A DNA stretch of 36,596 nt from Hydrogenophilus sp. (GTDB taxonomy: Bacteria > Pseudomonadota > Gammaproteobacteria > Burkholderiales > Thiobacillaceae): assembly GCA_020692235.1 (NCBI GenBank), contig JAIMKU010000010.1:11872-48467 (forward strand), read 5' to 3'. The stretch's first letter is position 1, and each line of letters starts with the position of its first letter. The notes under the pieces are model-generated. The model had not been told where the DNA came from, searched no databases, and saw nothing but the letters and a program-made list of their open reading frames with translations. Both the position numbers and the translations under genes were made by a program. Of the stretch, positions 19,309-26,863 are shown one piece after another.

Positions 19309-20403
19309 TCAACCGCCAAACCTGGCCGCCAGCCCATCGAGCGTGATGTTCTCGGCGATCTCGTCATGCGGAATCAGCACATAGCGCCACGGCTTGCCGC
19401 CATGACTCGCCGCATGGTCCGAGGCATTCGCGCACCACCTGACGGCGGCCTCTTTCTTGGCGATGACAATTGGGTCTTCCATCTCGGTGCGCTGCTTCGG
19501 TTCCAGCATATAGATCGTGTCGTCGGTCTCGGCCACGAAGTCCGGCTGATATTCTAGTTGCTCCGCTCCGTCCGGATAGTAAATCTGGAACTGGCCCTTG
19601 GCGGGCTTAAACCATTTGCTGGCTTCGCGCTCCAGAATCACCGCCAGCTTGCGTTCCGAATCGGAGTCAAATTTCTGCACCGGATACAGGCATTTCTGGA
19701 AGCCGCCAAACAGGTACTTCGCCATGTTGCTCTTGTCGGCCGGCTCCACCCGGTAGTTGGCGGGCGGCTCCTGTGCCGAATAGGTGTAGGCGCTCTGCTT
19801 CAGCTCGGTAAAGCCCTTACTGACCTTCACCTCGTAGCCGGCCACGTCCACCCAGTAATGCGCCTGCATCTGGGCATGGATGAAGCGGGCGATGTCACGC
19901 TGGTAGCAACGCAGCACCTTGCGGCTGTCCGCCTCGGATAGATAACCCTTGAAATGCCGCACGGTCTGGGCGGCCAGGTCATAGAGCAGATCGGCGTGAT
20001 CGTCGTAGGAAACGTCGTCGAAGTCCACCAGGCCACTGACCACGTAGTCTTCCAGCCGCACTTCGTCGATACCGCCACGGCCCACCGACACCACTTCAAG
20101 CTGGTTCGTGCGCAAGTGCTGTATCCAAAGCTCGTCGGAGACCGCCGGGTATTTCAGCGCGGCCAGGTCGAGCGTGAACGGCTTGAAGCCCGCTTTCACC
20201 TCGCCCTTTGGCACCACCAGGATGCGCGGGATGGCTATGGTCTGCTGGGTCACCAGCTCGACCGTCTTTGCCACCACGGCGGCAAAGTCCGGCTTCTCCG
20301 CCACCCCGTCCAGTTCCAGTTGGGTCGGCTGGTGCTGCGCCTCGACCGCCTTGACGATGGCGGCCTGGATTTCCGGCTTCTTCAGATATTCGATGGTGGG
20401 CAA
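19309..20403 (-). pseudogene. res: Type III restriction Res subunit, C-terminal (nuclease) part
   Basis: This 364-codon frame continues the Res protein of the upstream frame after a frameshift and overlaps it by 22 bases. It opens MPTIEYLKKPEIQAAIVKAV, normal internal Res sequence. The PD-(D/E)xK nuclease is near the end: YQPDFVAETDDTIYMLEPK, with Asp, Glu and Lys in the expected places. No convincing ribosome site stands before the first ATG. The part is therefore probably translated only if the frameshift is bypassed or is an assembly error. Confidence 0.85.
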
Positions 20404-21998
20404 GGTCTGTGCGGCTGGTTTTCCAGCGTGCGGATGACCTCGTAGGTAATCTGCGCGACCTTCTGCTCCTCCGGCTTGGTAAATACCGGCGCCTGATCCT
20501 GCCCGGCCAGCGTCGTGCTGCCGGTCGCGTGGGCAGGCGTCAAGCCCAGCCGGGTCGCCAGTTGCGATTGCGACACGACCGTGGTCGTCTTCTGCCCCAG
20601 CGCATCGGCATCCAGCACCAGGGTCTGCAAATGGATTGCCGACTCCGGCTGGTTGGCCTCGGCGATGATCTCCTGGAACTTGTCGTGGGCGACGATGTTC
20701 AGCCGATCCACCGCCGTCACGCCGGTACGTTTGCCATAGGGCAGGCGCAGGCCGCGGCCGATGGATTGCTCGATCAGCACCCGGGCATTGGCCGCCCGCA
20801 GCGGCACGATGGTGTAGAGGTTGGTCACGTCCCAGCCTTCTTTCAGCATGTTGACGTGAATCACGATCTCGGTCGGTTCGGAGGTCGCCTCCACCTTGAG
20901 CAGGCGGGCGATCATTTTCTCTTCTTCCGCGCCGGTCTTGCTCGAATCCACCTGGATGACCTTGTCCCGGTAGCGCCCCGCGAAAAAGTTGTCGGATTGG
21001 ATCAACGCCAATAGCTGGCTGGCGTGGCTCGTGTCGCGCGCAATCACCAACACGAAAGGTTTGACGATGGCATTGCCGGTTTCGCGGGCGTAGGTCTCCA
21101 GTTCCATCTTTACGCTCTCGTGCAGGCGCACGCCGTCTTCCAGCTTCAGGCGCTCGATCTCCTCCGCCGACATGCCGGCCGGGTTGAAGTCCTTGCGCGT
21201 CACCACGGCCGGTTCCTTGACGAAGCCATCGGCCATCGCCTGGCCGAGCGGATAATCGACGATCACGTTCTTGAACGGCACCGCGCCGCGCGCCGTCTCG
21301 ACAAATGGTGTGGCGGTCAGCTCCAGGCCAAGGATCGGCCTCAGCTCGTTGATGGCGCGAATGCCCGCGCTGGCCCGGTAGCGGTGCGATTCATCCATCA
21401 GCATCACCAGGTCCGGCAGGCCGGCCAGGTAGTCGAAGTAACTCTCGCCGATGTATTCCGACAGCCGCTTGATACGTGGTGACTTGCCGCCGCGCACCTC
21501 GGAATTGATCTTGGAAATGTTGAAGATGTTGATCCGCACGCCGCCGAAGAGCGTGCCGCTGCGCGGGTCATGCTGATCGTAGTTGTCCCCGGTGATGATC
21601 GACGGCGCGTCGATGGCGAATTCGGCGATGCCCCGGAACACATACTTGGGATGCGTGCGGTCGCTGAAATCGGCGATCAGTTTGTTGTAGATGGTCAGGT
21701 TCGGCGCCAGCACGAAAAAGTTGTCGATGCCGTGCGCCAGGTGCAGATAGCTGATGAAAGCGCCCATCAGCCGCGTCTTGCCGACGCCAGTGGCGAGCGC
21801 GAAGCACAGCGAGGGAAAGTCGCGCTCGAAATCCGTCACCGAGGGGAACTCGCCGCGGATCGCCGCCAGCATGGCCGCGACATCGGCGTTCTTGCCAGGC
21901 GGCGCAATCTCGGTGATGCGGTCAAGGATTTCCAGCGAGCGGCGCTGCGGCGGGCGCAGGCTCAGGCGGTCGGCGATGGCGTTGACGTGGCGGTTCAT
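20382..21998 (-). CDS. res: Type III restriction Res subunit, helicase part (frameshifted)
   Basis: The ATP-dependent translocase/helicase part of a type III restriction enzyme, which acts with Mod. It is 538 codons. Walker A ATGVGKT is at residues 69-75, the DEAD-type box is MDESHRYRA, and the SF2 motif VI is IEQSIGRGLRLPYG. After TLENQP the frame ends in an out-of-frame tail and a stop at 20382. The missing nuclease domain continues in the next frame, one base out. The intact protein would be about 900 residues, normal for Res. It stands apart from mod; the zeta pair and a divergent small gene lie between them. Confidence 0.9.
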   Translation of the reverse strand: MNRHVNAIADRLSLRPPQRRSLEILDRITEIAPPGKNADVAAMLAAIRGEFPSVTDFERDFPSLCFALATGVGKTRLMGAFISYLHLAHGIDNFFVLAPNLTIYNKLIADFSDRTHPKYVFRGIAEFAIDAPSIITGDNYDQHDPRSGTLFGGVRINIFNISKINSEVRGGKSPRIKRLSEYIGESYFDYLAGLPDLVMLMDESHRYRASAGIRAINELRPILGLELTATPFVETARGAVPFKNVIVDYPLGQAMADGFVKEPAVVTRKDFNPAGMSAEEIERLKLEDGVRLHESVKMELETYARETGNAIVKPFVLVIARDTSHASQLLALIQSDNFFAGRYRDKVIQVDSSKTGAEEEKMIARLLKVEATSEPTEIVIHVNMLKEGWDVTNLYTIVPLRAANARVLIEQSIGRGLRLPYGKRTGVTAVDRLNIVAHDKFQEIIAEANQPESAIHLQTLVLDADALGQKTTTVVSQSQLATRLGLTPAHATGSTTLAGQDQAPVFTKPEEQKVAQITYEVIRTLENQPHRPCPPSNI

Positions 21999-22041
21999 CT
22001 TTCAGTATCCCAGCCTTTCAAGAGCTATATATACTTCGTCC

Positions 22042-22227
22042 ATGGGCTCAAAACTGACCTCAGCTAACCCTTATCTGCGCGACCCGAAAGTGCGAGAACG
22101 TACCGTCGTCGCGTCTATCTCCACTTCGTCGGCCATCGAGGTCATACGCGCGCCCTTCAAACAGGCATTGAGCGCCAGCGGCAGCCTGCGCGCTCCCAAA
22201 GCCCGCGCCGCCACGAAGAAGTCCTAG
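22042..22227 (+). CDS. Small protein with Fic-antitoxin-like motif
   Basis: A 61-residue basic protein beginning MGSKLTSANPYLRDPKVRER. The segment STSSAIEVIRAPF resembles the (S/T)xxxE(G/N) helix that blocks ATP binding in Fic proteins. It is found in small antitoxins such as VbhA and YhfG. Here the final Gly/Asn is Val. I recall similar small proteins with SSAIEGI, but the function is not established. No Fic partner is visible in the window. TATATATA stands 9-16 bases before the ATG; no clear ribosome site is seen. It is divergent from res. Confidence 0.55.
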   Translation: MGSKLTSANPYLRDPKVRERTVVASISTSSAIEVIRAPFKQALSASGSLRAPKARAATKKS

Positions 22228-22274
22228 CCAGCGAGCGCAGGGTCCGCGCGATCACGGCGCACAAAGCACCAAAT

Positions 22275-22460
22275 TCAACGAACCCCCTCGTTGCGCAGTT
22301 CCTCGGCGGTAATGCGCACCCATTGTTGATTCCTCGCAACGATGATGGCGGTCCCGGTACGAACCGCCTGTGTTCTCGCCTTTTGCGCCGCGCGCCTTAT
22401 CGCCGCGAGCGACCCTTTGAGGTCTTCATCCTTTGCCTTGCCAAGCTCCTGCTGCGTCAT
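22275..22460 (-). CDS. Small partner protein of the zeta-like toxin
   Basis: A 61-residue protein starting at ATG 22460, overlapping the zeta stop as ATGA. The first half is a charged helix (LGKAKDEDLKGSLAAIRRAAQKAR), the second a likely beta hairpin (TAIIVARNQQWVRITAEEL). Small proteins of this shape follow zeta-like kinases in many genomes and are presumed antitoxins. That role is inferred from position; no direct motif proves it. Confidence 0.65.
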   Translation of the reverse strand: MTQQELGKAKDEDLKGSLAAIRRAAQKARTQAVRTGTAIIVARNQQWVRITAEELRNEGVR

Positions 22461-22969
22461 GACCTTTCTCCCCATTCAAGCAAAATCGGTTCACTGCCGG
22501 AATTGTCGTACAACGCCCAGGCATCAACCGCATCACGATACCGATCGTCAAAGTTTCGACGGCCCGATATGAAACGCCGACGGATTATCGCTTCCGGAAC
22601 ATCATGCCCGCCCTGACGTACCCGTTCAGCGACTCGCGCGATGGCCATGTCCGCCGTGGGCAAGCTCAAAAAGAACAGGCTGACGTGGTAACCCAGCGCG
22701 CGCCATTCGCCGATATGGCGCAGATAGTTCAAGCCAGACAGCGTAGTCTCGAACGCGAATGACTCGCGGTGCGCCACGCAAGCCAGAATCTCGCCGATCA
22801 TCAACCGGCCCGCCTTGATGGCCGCTGCTTCGGGTGCGAACGGCGACAAGCCCGCGGCAATCAGATCGGCATTCACGAAGCGCGGACAACCCGCCTCCTT
22901 CGGCAGAAATTCCCCGGCAAAGGTCGTTTTCCCCGCGCCATTCGGGCCGGCGATGATGATCGCTTTCAT
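22457..22969 (-). CDS. Zeta-toxin-like P-loop kinase
   Basis: A 170-residue protein opening MKAIIIAGPNGAGKTTFAGE, with Walker A at residues 8-15. FVNADLIAAGLSPFAPE and SFAFETTLSGLNYLRH follow, the family's substrate-side motifs, then VRQGGHDVPEAIIRRRF. True zeta toxins phosphorylate UDP-N-acetylglucosamine. Chromosomal relatives of this size are less well known. It overlaps the mod stop (ATGA) and the small partner gene, so its translation is tied to both. Confidence 0.88.
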   Translation of the reverse strand: MKAIIIAGPNGAGKTTFAGEFLPKEAGCPRFVNADLIAAGLSPFAPEAAAIKAGRLMIGEILACVAHRESFAFETTLSGLNYLRHIGEWRALGYHVSLFFLSLPTADMAIARVAERVRQGGHDVPEAIIRRRFISGRRNFDDRYRDAVDAWALYDNSGSEPILLEWGERS

Positions 22970-24639
22970 TGCGCGTCCCCCTCGCCGAACAGCCCCTGCT
23001 GGCCGGGCATCGTTCTTCTCTCGCCCCTTTGCGGGAGAGTGGCCGGGGGAGAGGGCGGCTCCTTGGGCAGGTTTTCCACCTGCAAGGAATAATCGTCATG
23101 CCCCCACTCGCAGCGACTGAGGACTTGTTTGGGAATCTTCTTTACCGTCAGATTGGGGTAGGCATCGGCCTTGGCACGGAAGGCGGTGCACAGCACCAGC
23201 AGCGACCGCTCCGGCCCCACCTCGTCGGCGAGTTGCTGCAACTGTTCGTGGGTCAGGCTGGCGGTGGTCACATAGACGAAATCGCGCTCGGTGGAATGGC
23301 CGTGCTGCCAATACACCGCGTCGGACGGCGCATAGCTGAAGCCCTCCAACTTGCACAGCGCCTCGGCCAGCATCGCGGCGTTGTAGTCGTGATGGATGAC
23401 CCAGTTGCCCCACTTGTCCTTTTCCAGCAGCGAGGGCGCCAGACGGTAGTAACGGAAGCCGCCGCCGCCGCGCCAGTTCACCGCCTTGCTAATGCCGCCT
23501 GGGTCCGCGCCGTCGATGACCTTTTGCAGGCGCGGGATGATGTGGGTATGGCAATGCTCGCCCAGCTCGACCATGATCCAGCGCCGGCCCATTTTGTGGG
23601 CGACCGCACCTGTGGTGCCGGAGCCGGCGAAGGAATCAAGGACTAGGTCGCCGGGGTTGGTGGCTAGTTCAAGGATGCGTTGCAAAAGCTTTTCGGGTTT
23701 TGGCGTATCAAAAGATTTTTCACCATCAAACACCCCTTTGAGCTCAGCGCTCGCATTTCTCGTACTGCCCGCGAAATCATAAGGCCACCATGTTTGATTC
23801 ACGACCCCTTCCTTAACCTCCGACAGATACTTTTTTTCCATTGGGAATTCAGAATCGCCATCCTTTCCCCAATAGATTCTGCCCTCAGACTCAAGCTGCT
23901 TCAGCTTGTCCGGTGGCCTCCGCCAGCTACTTCCTTTTGGAGGCAATACTTCTCGCCCTGCCTTGTTTCGCAGCGGGTAGTAGTCACGATCACGATGCTC
24001 TGCACGAGTCAGAGGAGTGCCAAGCCAAGGTCCGTTTGGATCGTTATCAGGGTTCTTGTAGGTGGCAATCTGTTTTTTGCTTCGCCTCAACAAATTTGGA
24101 CAAAAAACCTCTGATTTTCGGTATGCCAATATGTGATTGTGTGTCTGTGCGAGACCGGTACTGTTATTCCCCGGCGTGTCCTTGGACTGCCACACAAGAT
24201 TCGCCAAGAATTCGCGTCGCCCAAACACCTCATCGCACAACACCTTGAGGTAATGCGCCTCGTTGTCGTCGATGGTGATCCATAACGAACCATCCTCCGA
24301 AAGCAGCCGGGGGATGATCTCCAGCCGGTCGCGCATCAGCGACAGCCAGATGGAATGCTCCACCCCGTCGTCGTAATGGGTGAAGGCGCTGCCGGTGTTG
24401 TACGGCGGGTCGATGAACACGCATTTCACCTTGCCGGAAAACTCCCCCTCCAGCGCCTTCAGCGCCAGCAGGTTGTCGCCGAAGATAAGCCGGTTGTCGA
24501 ACAAGTCGGCGCTGGCGACACGGCACTTGGCGTGATAACTCCGCGCCGGGTCTTCCAGCAAAATGCGCGGCTCCAGCCGCGGCCGGTTCTCCTTGCCGAT
24601 CCAGGTGAGTTCGAGTTTTTGTTCGCGTCCCACGCTCAT
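22966..24639 (-). CDS. mod: Type III DNA-methyltransferase Mod subunit
   Basis: An N6-adenine methyltransferase and target-recognition subunit. ATG 24639 is chosen because the protein then starts MSVGREQKLELTWIGKENRP; the longer frame would overlap the DUF2130 gene. It is 557 residues. The catalytic DPPY is at 77-80 (DPPYNTGS) and the SAM motif FAGSGTT follows at about residue 350, the beta-class order. The central region, about 140-310, is the probable target-recognition domain. The tail SPPATLPQRGERR is encoded by an interspersed repeat. The zeta toxin follows with ATGA overlap. Confidence 0.95.
   Translation of the reverse strand: MSVGREQKLELTWIGKENRPRLEPRILLEDPARSYHAKCRVASADLFDNRLIFGDNLLALKALEGEFSGKVKCVFIDPPYNTGSAFTHYDDGVEHSIWLSLMRDRLEIIPRLLSEDGSLWITIDDNEAHYLKVLCDEVFGRREFLANLVWQSKDTPGNNSTGLAQTHNHILAYRKSEVFCPNLLRRSKKQIATYKNPDNDPNGPWLGTPLTRAEHRDRDYYPLRNKAGREVLPPKGSSWRRPPDKLKQLESEGRIYWGKDGDSEFPMEKKYLSEVKEGVVNQTWWPYDFAGSTRNASAELKGVFDGEKSFDTPKPEKLLQRILELATNPGDLVLDSFAGSGTTGAVAHKMGRRWIMVELGEHCHTHIIPRLQKVIDGADPGGISKAVNWRGGGGFRYYRLAPSLLEKDKWGNWVIHHDYNAAMLAEALCKLEGFSYAPSDAVYWQHGHSTERDFVYVTTASLTHEQLQQLADEVGPERSLLVLCTAFRAKADAYPNLTVKKIPKQVLSRCEWGHDDYSLQVENLPKEPPSPPATLPQRGERRTMPGQQGLFGEGDAQ
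23018..23056. repeat. Interspersed repeat inside the mod 3' end
   Basis: A stretch of the CTCTCCC...GGGGCGAGAG type, partly self-complementary, read by mod as SPPATLPQRGERR. Elements of this composition are dispersed in many proteobacterial genomes, and this one seems to have extended the Mod tail. Only one copy is visible here. Confidence 0.5.
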
Positions 24640-24677
24640 TGGCGCGCCTTTTCCAAAGCGATCTTCGATATTTTCAT
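24636..24677 (-). other. Possible 13-codon leader ORF before mod
   Basis: In the 52-base gap between DUF2130 and mod, an ATG at 24675-24677 with GAGG seven bases upstream opens MKISKIALEKARQ. Its TGA overlaps the mod ATG. It could couple mod translation to the upstream genes. The motif is short and could be chance. Confidence 0.3.
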
Positions 24678-24691
24678 TTGATTGCCTCAGC

Positions 24692-25972
24692 TCACTCGGT
24701 GCTTCGAGCTTCCAGAGCGGGAAATTCCAGCCCCTCAATCTCCTGCAACGACTTCCCCGCAATTCCCTGCAAGTCGCCGTACATCCCCACGGTCGCGCCC
24801 ATCACGCGCTCGATCTGCTCCTCGCGCTTGGCCCATTGTTTCATGATCGCCTTGCGCTCCTTGTCGAGGTCTTCCTGCATGGACGAGAACGCCTCGACGA
24901 TGGCTTCGACGCGCTGGCGGAAGCGCGGGCCGGTGAGGTATTGGTAGACCATTTCGGTCTTGGTCTGCTGACCTTCGGAGACCTGCCGCGCCATGCTCAC
25001 CTGAATCAGCATGTGGCGCAGGATGGTGGCGACCGGCAGGGCGGCACGCGGGTGGGTCACCCATACGCCATCGACGACCTCGAAGGTCTCGACACCCTTG
25101 GGCAAGGCCTGGCTGACCAGGATGGAAACCTCGGCCTTGGCGCTGCGCTGGTCGTCGCGCAGCTTGGCGAGCCAGGCGTCGCTCCAGTTCTTGGTGCGCT
25201 TGAATTCCCACAGCATCGTGCCGGCGGGCTGGCCGCCCTGGCTGACCACCCGGTGCAGCACGTCGCCGCCGAATTCGCCCTTGGGCACGGGCTCGATGGT
25301 GTCGAAAGGGAACTTGGCGCGCAGCAGGGCTTCCAGTTCCAGTTCCTGCACCTCGCCCTGCAATTGCTGCGAGCCCTGCTCGGCCCGGCGCTTGAGGTCT
25401 TCAATCTGCTTCTGCATCGCGGCGATGGTCTGCTCCTTCTCCATCACCTTGAGCTTCTGTTCGTCCTCGGCCTCACGCTTGGCCTGGCTGCGGATTTCGC
25501 TGAGGCCGTCCTGCACCCGCTTTTCGACGGTGAGTTCGAGTTCGCGTCTGGCGTCGTCGAGTTCGCGCTGCTTTCTGATGAGCTCGGCCTGCGCCTTCTG
25601 CGCCTCGGCCAGCTTTTCGTCGCGGGCCTTGAGCACTTCCTGGAGTTCGGCGAGTTCGCGCGCCTTGTCTTCGAGTTCGGTCGCGGCGGCCTGCCTGGCC
25701 TTCTTCGCCTCCTCGGCGACGACGCGGGCGCGCTCGGCCTTCAGTTGCGTCGCCACTTGTTCGGTGACTTGTTCATCCAGCGTGCGCTTGGCCTCGGCGA
25801 TCTGCTTTTCCTTGTCGCGGAGGCCCTGCTCGCGTTTGGCAATGTCCTCGTCCTTCTGCGCGAGCTGGCGCTCGAACTGCTGGCGGGTCGCCGCGATCAG
25901 CGGCGCGGCAAGGGATTCAGTCAGCCGGATTTCGCTCTTGCAATTGGGGCAGGTGATCGTCGGTTCGGTCAT
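24692..25972 (-). CDS. DUF2130 protein: Zn-finger-like end, coiled coil, nuclease-like domain
   Basis: A 426-residue protein from ATG 25972, which overlaps the hepT stop (ATGA). The N-terminus has a single CPNC (Cys8, Cys11), resembling half a zinc ribbon. About residues 25-230 form a long coiled coil rich in Glu, Lys, Arg, Ala and Gln. The DUF2130 domain follows: AKFPFDTIEPVPKGEFGGDVL and then GTMLWEFKRTKNWSDAW. The Asp...ExK arrangement fits a PD-(D/E)xK nuclease core, and I believe the family is placed in that group. It often sits near restriction systems. Biochemical function is not established. Confidence 0.85.
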   Translation of the reverse strand: MTEPTITCPNCKSEIRLTESLAAPLIAATRQQFERQLAQKDEDIAKREQGLRDKEKQIAEAKRTLDEQVTEQVATQLKAERARVVAEEAKKARQAAATELEDKARELAELQEVLKARDEKLAEAQKAQAELIRKQRELDDARRELELTVEKRVQDGLSEIRSQAKREAEDEQKLKVMEKEQTIAAMQKQIEDLKRRAEQGSQQLQGEVQELELEALLRAKFPFDTIEPVPKGEFGGDVLHRVVSQGGQPAGTMLWEFKRTKNWSDAWLAKLRDDQRSAKAEVSILVSQALPKGVETFEVVDGVWVTHPRAALPVATILRHMLIQVSMARQVSEGQQTKTEMVYQYLTGPRFRQRVEAIVEAFSSMQEDLDKERKAIMKQWAKREEQIERVMGATVGMYGDLQGIAGKSLQEIEGLEFPALEARSTE

Positions 25973-26322
25973 ATCGACCGATCCCTGAGTTCTTGCAGTT
26001 GGGGCAACAGGGCGGGAATGTCGCTTTGGACAATGCTCCACAGGGTGTCGTTGTCGATCCCCAGGTAGCCGTGGATCAGCCGGTTGCGCGTGGCGATGAT
26101 GAGCCGCCATTGCAGTTTGGGATTGGCGGTACGCACGGCGTCCGGGATGCGCGTTGCGGCCTCGCCAATCAGCTCGAGGTTGCGCACGGTGGCGTCGTAA
26201 TTCAAGTCGCTGGCGACAAATGCGGCCTGGTCGAGTCCGTCGGTATAGGCGATGACCTTTTCGGCAAAACCGATCATGTCTTCGAGATAGAAGCGCCATT
26301 TGCGAGCCGCGTTGTTAGACAT
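25969..26322 (-). CDS. hepT: HEPN toxin HepT
   Basis: A toxin RNase of the HEPN class, 117 residues from ATG 26322. The catalytic motif RX4HXY is seen as RNRLIHGY (Arg79, His84, Tyr86). In characterised pairs the tyrosine is AMPylated by MntA to silence the toxin. It overlaps mntA by eight bases and DUF2130 by four. Helical sequence NYDATVRNLELIGEAATRIP is typical of the family. Confidence 0.93.
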   Translation of the reverse strand: MSNNAARKWRFYLEDMIGFAEKVIAYTDGLDQAAFVASDLNYDATVRNLELIGEAATRIPDAVRTANPKLQWRLIIATRNRLIHGYLGIDNDTLWSIVQSDIPALLPQLQELRDRSI

Positions 26323-26605
26323 GAACGGCCTCCCTTTCCACAAATGGACGAAGCTCGGGACGCAAGGCTTTCTCAGTCACGAGATCAATCGGCTGGCCGA
26401 ACAGGTCTTCAAGGTAGAACTGAACGCCGAAGTAGCGCGCGGATGTCGCAGGGCCATCAAAAGCGACCAGAACATCGACGTCGCTATCGCTTCGCGCCGT
26501 GTCGCGTGCTGTCGATCCGAACAAGGCAATAGACGTTACCCCGTAACGCGTCGACAGTTCCGGTTTGCTGCGGGCGAGCAGTTCGATGGCGCGTGAGCGG
26601 TTCAT
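26315..26605 (-). CDS. mntA: Nucleotidyltransferase antitoxin MntA
   Basis: A 96-residue minimal nucleotidyltransferase that modifies HepT with AMP. The GSX10DXD active site is exact: Gly30-Ser31, then Asp42 and Asp44 in SDSDVDVLV. ATG 26605 is chosen over the upstream ATG at 26617 because GGAG lies six bases before it. It is the first gene of the defence operon. Confidence 0.93.
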   Translation of the reverse strand: MNRSRAIELLARSKPELSTRYGVTSIALFGSTARDTARSDSDVDVLVAFDGPATSARYFGVQFYLEDLFGQPIDLVTEKALRPELRPFVEREAVHV

Positions 26606-26671
26606 TCTTGTCTCCATGCAAATATTTGGGTGGACGGCCTGTCATCAGCACTTTGTAATTATGGCGAATTT

Positions 26672-26691
26672 GCCCCGATTAAAATCGGGGC
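26672..26691. promoter_or_regulatory. Perfect palindrome upstream of mntA
   Basis: GCCCCGATT and AATCGGGGC are separated by two A bases, a perfect 9-bp inverted repeat 67 bases before mntA. A CATAAT -10-like box (minus strand, 26658-26663) would put the palindrome over the -35 region. An operator for autoregulation is plausible. It lacks a T-run on either side, so a terminator is less likely. Confidence 0.45.
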
Positions 26692-26693
26692 TA

Positions 26694-26721
26694 TCGAAAA
26701 AGTCGGCGCTGGCGACACGGC
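26694..26721. repeat. 28-bp copy of a mod segment
   Basis: This stretch matches mod bases 24497-24524 at 27 of 28 positions, in the same orientation, about 2.2 kb away. Read on the minus strand it gives RVASADFFD, against RVASADLFD in Mod. It looks like a remnant of another mod gene or a recombination scar. The rest of 26722-26863 shows no gene. Confidence 0.6.
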
Positions 26722-26863
26722 GATTTGCAAATGACGTTACAAGTGTAGCCGGAGGAAGTCTGACCAAGCGAGCCAATCAGGCAAGAAACCAACGCAGCAC
26801 AATAATAAGCGGTTGCATGGCAGTGGTCTGGTTCGGTTTGCCAATGGCCGGATCGGCGGAGTG

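Noticed and set aside
22157-22339. Minus-strand 60-codon ORF between res and the zeta partner
   Set aside because: Arg-rich and antisense to the small plus-strand gene; no start signal or family.
24563-26068. Plus-strand 501-codon frame
   Set aside because: Antisense of the DUF2130 coiled coil; Leu/Arg-rich low complexity.
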